10,807 nucleotides of DNA, taken from contig LT636291.1 of NCBI GenBank assembly GCA_900128565.1, positions 1 through 10,807 of the forward strand, in the 5' to 3' direction. Shown here piece after piece: positions 8,328 to 10,807 of the stretch (position 1 is its first letter; the number at the start of each line of letters is the position of its first letter). This DNA is from Stramenopiles sp. TOSAG23-6. Lineage: Eukaryota > Sar. The notes under the pieces are model-generated. The model searched no databases and was not told the origin of the DNA. It saw nothing but the letters and a program-made list of their open reading frames with translations. A program made the translations under genes and the position numbers.

Positions 8328-8951
8328 ATGTTTCTCATATTGCCAATATTGATCCTTCTTTTGAACAATGACAATCTCGCAAGTGCATCCCTAGTATCTC
8401 GACTAGGTCCGGTCTTTCGAACTGCTCGTATTCCAGCGAATACAGCTTTACGACAAACAGGAGTCCAAAGAGGTTTGAAGATCAACGTTAGTGTCGATAC
8501 AGCACCGGTAGCTTCCGTAACTAACAGAAAAAATACTCCTACTGTAGCCCCAGTCAAGAGCCGAAGTGGAATGTACGAACATCATACGCAATGGGCGGTT
8601 CGACCAAAGCAATATGAAAAAAAAGATCTTCCTACTGTAGCACCAGTCAAGAGCCGAAGTGGAATGTACGAACATCATACGCAATGGGCAGTTCGACCAA
8701 AGCAACATGAAAACATAAAATCTGATGAATTGCCAGTCTTTTACAGTCGCAGTGGTATGCATAAGCACCATACTGCATGGGCTGTTAGACCAAAACGACA
8801 CTTTTTGCAATCTATAAGTCCTCCCGCAGCAAAGGATCTTGTAGATTCAGAACGACAAGGATTGGTTAACAAAATTTCATCACTCATGTCTAAAACTGAT
8901 ACTGTTTCAAAAGATGAACTACGTCAAATTCTTGACAGTCTTTCAAAATAA
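8328..8951 (+). CDS. secreted protein with three HHT-x-WAVRP peptide repeats; possible peptide precursor
   Basis: Intronless, 207 aa. I chose ATG 8328 because its context TTTACAATG matches the start of the divergent gene and it places a hydrophobic core (FLILPILILLL) at the N-terminus, with a likely signal-peptidase site after A20 (ASA). Three copies of SRSGM-[YH]-[EK]-HHT-[QA]-WAVRPK sit at residues 78-94, 109-125 and 140-156, exactly 31 residues apart. Basic residues lie around them (KSR before, RPK after, KK at 98-99). The C-terminus (about 166-207) is a charged, probably helical segment. A signal peptide plus spaced basic-flanked repeats is the layout of peptide hormone or pheromone precursors, or of a repeat-bearing surface/matrix protein. 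There is no Gly donor for C-terminal amidation. I do not recognise the family. Its promoter carries bZIP-like and E-box-like sites. Confidence 0.85.
   Translation: MFLILPILILLLNNDNLASASLVSRLGPVFRTARIPANTALRQTGVQRGLKINVSVDTAPVASVTNRKNTPTVAPVKSRSGMYEHHTQWAVRPKQYEKKDLPTVAPVKSRSGMYEHHTQWAVRPKQHENIKSDELPVFYSRSGMHKHHTAWAVRPKRHFLQSISPPAAKDLVDSERQGLVNKISSLMSKTDTVSKDELRQILDSLSK
8538..8711 (+). repeat. 93-bp in-frame direct repeat in the secreted-protein gene
   Basis: Copies starting at 8538 and 8631 match over about 80 bp with three substitutions. Two are silent (Ala codons) and one changes Tyr to His just outside the peptide core. A third, more diverged protein-level copy follows at residues 140-156. 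Confidence 0.9.
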
Positions 8952-8990
8952 AAGATGATCAATACAATTGAACAACTTTCAATGTTACAA

Positions 8991-8996
8991 AATAAA
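8991..8996 (+). terminator. poly(A) signal of the secreted-protein gene
   Basis: AATAAA lies 40 bp after the stop codon, a reasonable place for a poly(A) signal. Another AATAAA overlaps the stop codon itself (8946-8951) and is less likely to be used. Confidence 0.5.
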
Positions 8997-9059
8997 ATAT
9001 GGTACACATTGTCGTTGTATTTATCAAATGATTAAAATATTTTAGTTTTTTTACGAATA

Positions 9060-9079
9060 TTTTGTTTTATAAAACAAAA
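9060..9079. repeat. 20-bp perfect palindrome between convergent genes
   Basis: ttttgttttataaaacaaaa equals its own reverse complement. It lies in the 159-bp gap between two convergent stop codons, in the likely 3' UTR of one or both transcripts. It could form a weak A/T hairpin or simply reflect base composition. Confidence 0.7.
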
Positions 9080-9110
9080 ATAATAATCAAAATTGATTTT
9101 TTTTTATACA

Positions 9111-10736
9111 TCAATTCAAATAGTTCAATGGTAACCATCCAGAATTTTTAGTTCTTTTATTTCTTCCTTTACACCATCCATCTTTTCGATACTCAATAAT
9201 TTCAATTGTATCACCAGCTTTAATTGCCAACTCATATAGTATTAAAAAAAATTCAAAAATGTTTTACTATTAGGTACAAAATTTTGTACGAAAAAAAAAA
9301 AAATCGAAATTGGTTTAAAATTTTTTTTTTTCGTTAGGTACAAAATTTACTATGAAAAAAAAAATATGTTGATAAAAAATTGAAAAAAAAAAAAAAAAAA
9401 GTACATCTTCTCTCTGAGGTTTATATTCCCATTGTGCTTCTTTTATATCATGACCAAATTTTGATTTTGACTTTTCTGAATCTCCTTTGGTTTTGACTTT
9501 TTTGGCCTTTTTGGGATTCCGAATTTCGGATGTTTTCCCAGTCGATTTGTCTGCATTTTCAAGTTGACTTTCAATTGTTTCCGTTTCATCAATTTCTTTC
9601 TTTTCTCTACGCTTTTTTTTAGTACGTTTTGATGATTTGCTGGAATTTGTATTTGTACCAGCAGATGCTCTACCAATCATATACATGCTAAAAGAGATAA
9701 ATAATTGGATAGTTAATAGAATGAGACACAAATAGCTATATAACCCTAACCCAATTGAATTTGTTGCCATTTTCATAATGGTACTAATGCATAGTAATAT
9801 CCATAAAACCAAATCAATAAAGACAAAAACCTTTCGAGCAATTGTAGATTCAGAGAATTTTTCCCAATCTTTTTTACAGTAACAATTTATTGGATACTTT
9901 CCTTTTGTGCAACCTTTCACTAGGAGTACATTAATGGCTACAACATTCCATAACAAACAAAAGTACTGTGAAAAAATATTTAAGATTCATTTGGTTTTGT
10001 TAGGTACAAAATTTTCATTTTTTTTTTGGTAGGTACAAAAGTTTCATAATAAAATAAAACATACAAAAGTGAAACTACAAAAGACCACATCAACCAAGAC
10101 CGGAGACCTTGGTTACTATCATTGAGCCTTGCCATTAAAAATATTGAATAAATAATAACCAAAACACGAACTGTACAATGAATAGAGAAAAGTAAAGGTG
10201 TAGCATTACGAGTTTCAGTGTCAATAATCTTTTCATGAGTATGTATTTTGGAAAAATATTTGAAAAAAATCTTTAAAAATTTGTTAGGTACNAAANTTAC
10301 TATNAAAAAAAAANTTCGATTTGTTTGTAAAAAAAAATAAAACATACATGCATTCCTCTCCGTATAATAAATGCTACAATTCCAATGATAACTAATACCA
10401 TAAATATTCCAAGTACAAAAAACCCTACTAAAAACAATGCCAAATTAGGAAATAATTCCGCTGTTTTCTCAAAATTTCCACTTACTACTAAAGCAAATGG
10501 TTGTATATTTCCAACAACAACTGAAGTACCTACCACTTCAACAACCCAATCACCACTTGCAATATCTTTTGGTACAACAACTTTTTCGGATGTATTTACA
10601 GAATCAACAGCAGGTCCATTCACTCCAATAGGTACAAAACATTCCGGTGGTGAACATTGGCCACCTCCAGATGCTGGGTTACCTTTTTTGAAAACACGTA
10701 GGTCAAGATTATTGACTAATGCTGTGTCTGTCGCAG
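9111..10736 (-). CDS. subtilisin-like protease C-terminal domain, five membrane segments and SH3 domain (5' end outside window)
   Basis: Exons 10736-10348, 10240-10065, 9966-9405 and 9233-9111 (TGA) give the last 416 or so residues. The first exon starts TDTALVNNLDL and ends its domain with GDWVVEVVGT and QPFALVVSG. These are the conserved strands of the beta-sandwich that follows the catalytic domain in many S8 subtilases, so the protease domain should lie upstream. Next comes a strong membrane helix (exon residues 96-124), then about four more hydrophobic segments, a Cys-rich loop (KGCTKGKYPINCYC), a Lys-rich linker, and a C-terminal SH3 domain. The SH3 hallmarks are a degenerate ALYDY-like AQWEY, EDEL, GD, DGWCKG and GWLPLNYL. 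Topology would place the protease outside and SH3 in the cytosol. I know of no such architecture. The alternative is two neighbouring genes, but the frame is continuous through three introns. Confidence 0.75.
9234..9404 (-). mobile_element. introner-like intron within the SH3 coding region (171 nt, phase 0), double core
   Basis: Begins GTACTTTTTTTT and ends TTTTTTAATACTATAT. It contains two cores, TACCTAAC at 9340-9333 and TACCTAAT at 9276-9269. Element-precise excision joins GAT to GAG and gives the SH3 motif EDEL intact. GT-AG splicing three bases later would delete the Glu. Confidence 0.85.
9967..10064 (-). mobile_element. introner-like intron of protease/SH3 gene (98 nt, phase 2), double core
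   Basis: Begins GTATGTTTTATTTTA and ends TTTTTTCACA, with exon GTAC following. Cores are at 10006-9999 (TACCTAAC) and 10035-10029 (TACCTAC). GTA is repeated at both edges. CACAG here is a good classical 3' splice site, and a GT-AG reading with an upstream GT is possible, so the ends are less certain than in other copies. Confidence 0.7.
10241..10347 (-). mobile_element. introner-like intron of protease/SH3 gene (107 nt, phase 0)
   Basis: Begins GTATGTTTTATTTT and ends TTTTTCCAAAATACAT. Core TACCTAAC is at 10290-10283. CAT is repeated at both edges. Four N bases fall inside it. It separates the first membrane helix from the next exon. Confidence 0.88.
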
Positions 10737-10807
10737 ATGAAATTTGGAAAAATATTTCAAAAAAAAAAAAAAAATGTTAGGTACAAAATTTCGTACGAAA
10801 AAAAAAA
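10737..10807 (-). mobile_element. introner-like intron, 3' part only (cut by window edge)
   Basis: The 3' end is TTTTTCCAAATTTCAT, the core TACCTAAC is at 10782-10775, and TTCGTACGAA follows. The 5' end lies beyond the window. Confidence 0.85.

Noticed and set aside
8562-8803. GnRH-like or RFamide-like neuropeptide from the WAVRP ending
   Set aside because: Only a two- or three-residue resemblance, no Gly amidation donor and no matching flanks, so no named peptide family can be claimed.
8448-8810. Minus-strand ORF opposite the secreted-protein gene
   Set aside because: It is an antisense shadow of the repeats. The plus-strand frame has a signal peptide, a good start context and silent substitutions between repeat copies.
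968-10347. Internal eliminated sequences of a ciliate germline genome
   Set aside because: A/T-rich segments with inverted tips interrupting exons would fit, but the genes show no TAA/TAG codons read as Gln, the ends do not match the Paramecium TAYAG type, all copies are in sense orientation, and they carry a branch-point-like core. Comparing genomic and RNA reads would settle it.
968-10347. Group II or other self-splicing introns
   Set aside because: The elements are only about 90-170 nt, almost all A/T, and show no domain V-like hairpin or open reading frame.
968-10807. CRISPR-like array because of regularly recurring similar repeats
   Set aside because: The repeats are about 100 nt and imperfect, the spacing ranges from 53 to 717 nt, and the intervening DNA is coding and continuous in frame.

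Overview
The window is very A+T-rich eukaryotic DNA with a few N bases (a draft assembly). It reads in the standard genetic code: the joined exons contain no internal TAA, TAG or TGA. No tRNA, rRNA, CRISPR array or bacterial signal is visible. I infer a unicellular eukaryote but cannot place it in a lineage.

Layout. (1) 1-388: A+T-rich 3' flank with two tandem duplications. (2) 389-7878, minus strand: one 18-exon gene for an approximately 1862-residue coiled-coil protein that I do not recognise. (3) 7879-8327: divergent intergenic promoter region with palindromic bZIP-like and E-box-like sites. (4) 8328-8951, plus strand: an intronless gene for a secreted 207-residue protein carrying three copies of a 17-residue peptide motif. 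(5) 8952-9110: convergent intergenic region with a poly(A) signal and a 20-bp perfect palindrome. (6) 9111-10736 and beyond, minus strand: the 3' part of a gene whose protein runs from a subtilisin-like protease C-terminal beta-sandwich through about five membrane segments to a C-terminal SH3 domain. This is an unusual order of parts.

The main observation concerns the introns. Twenty complete introns and one truncated one interrupt the two minus-strand genes. Almost all are copies of one repeated element of about 90-170 nt: a 5' end like GTATGTTTTATTTT, A/T tracts, often TTCGTACGAA, a near-invariant GTACCTAAC (branch-point-like), and a 3' end like ATTTTTCCAAAATACAT. The tips form a short inverted repeat (GTAT(g)TTTT / AAAATAC), usually flanked by AT on both sides. 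This is what introner elements (introns that multiply like transposons) look like. Removing each copy exactly at its repeat edges restores the reading frame in all 17 introns of the coiled-coil gene (5589 coding nt = 1863 codons) and all three complete introns of the protease/SH3 gene. The implied 3' ends are mostly AT rather than AG, and three 5' ends are GC, AT or GA rather than GT. Some GT-AG alternatives can be drawn by using other GT and AG dinucleotides, so transcript data would be decisive. The elements occur only inside the two minus-strand genes, always in the sense orientation, and are absent from the intergenic DNA and the intronless gene.
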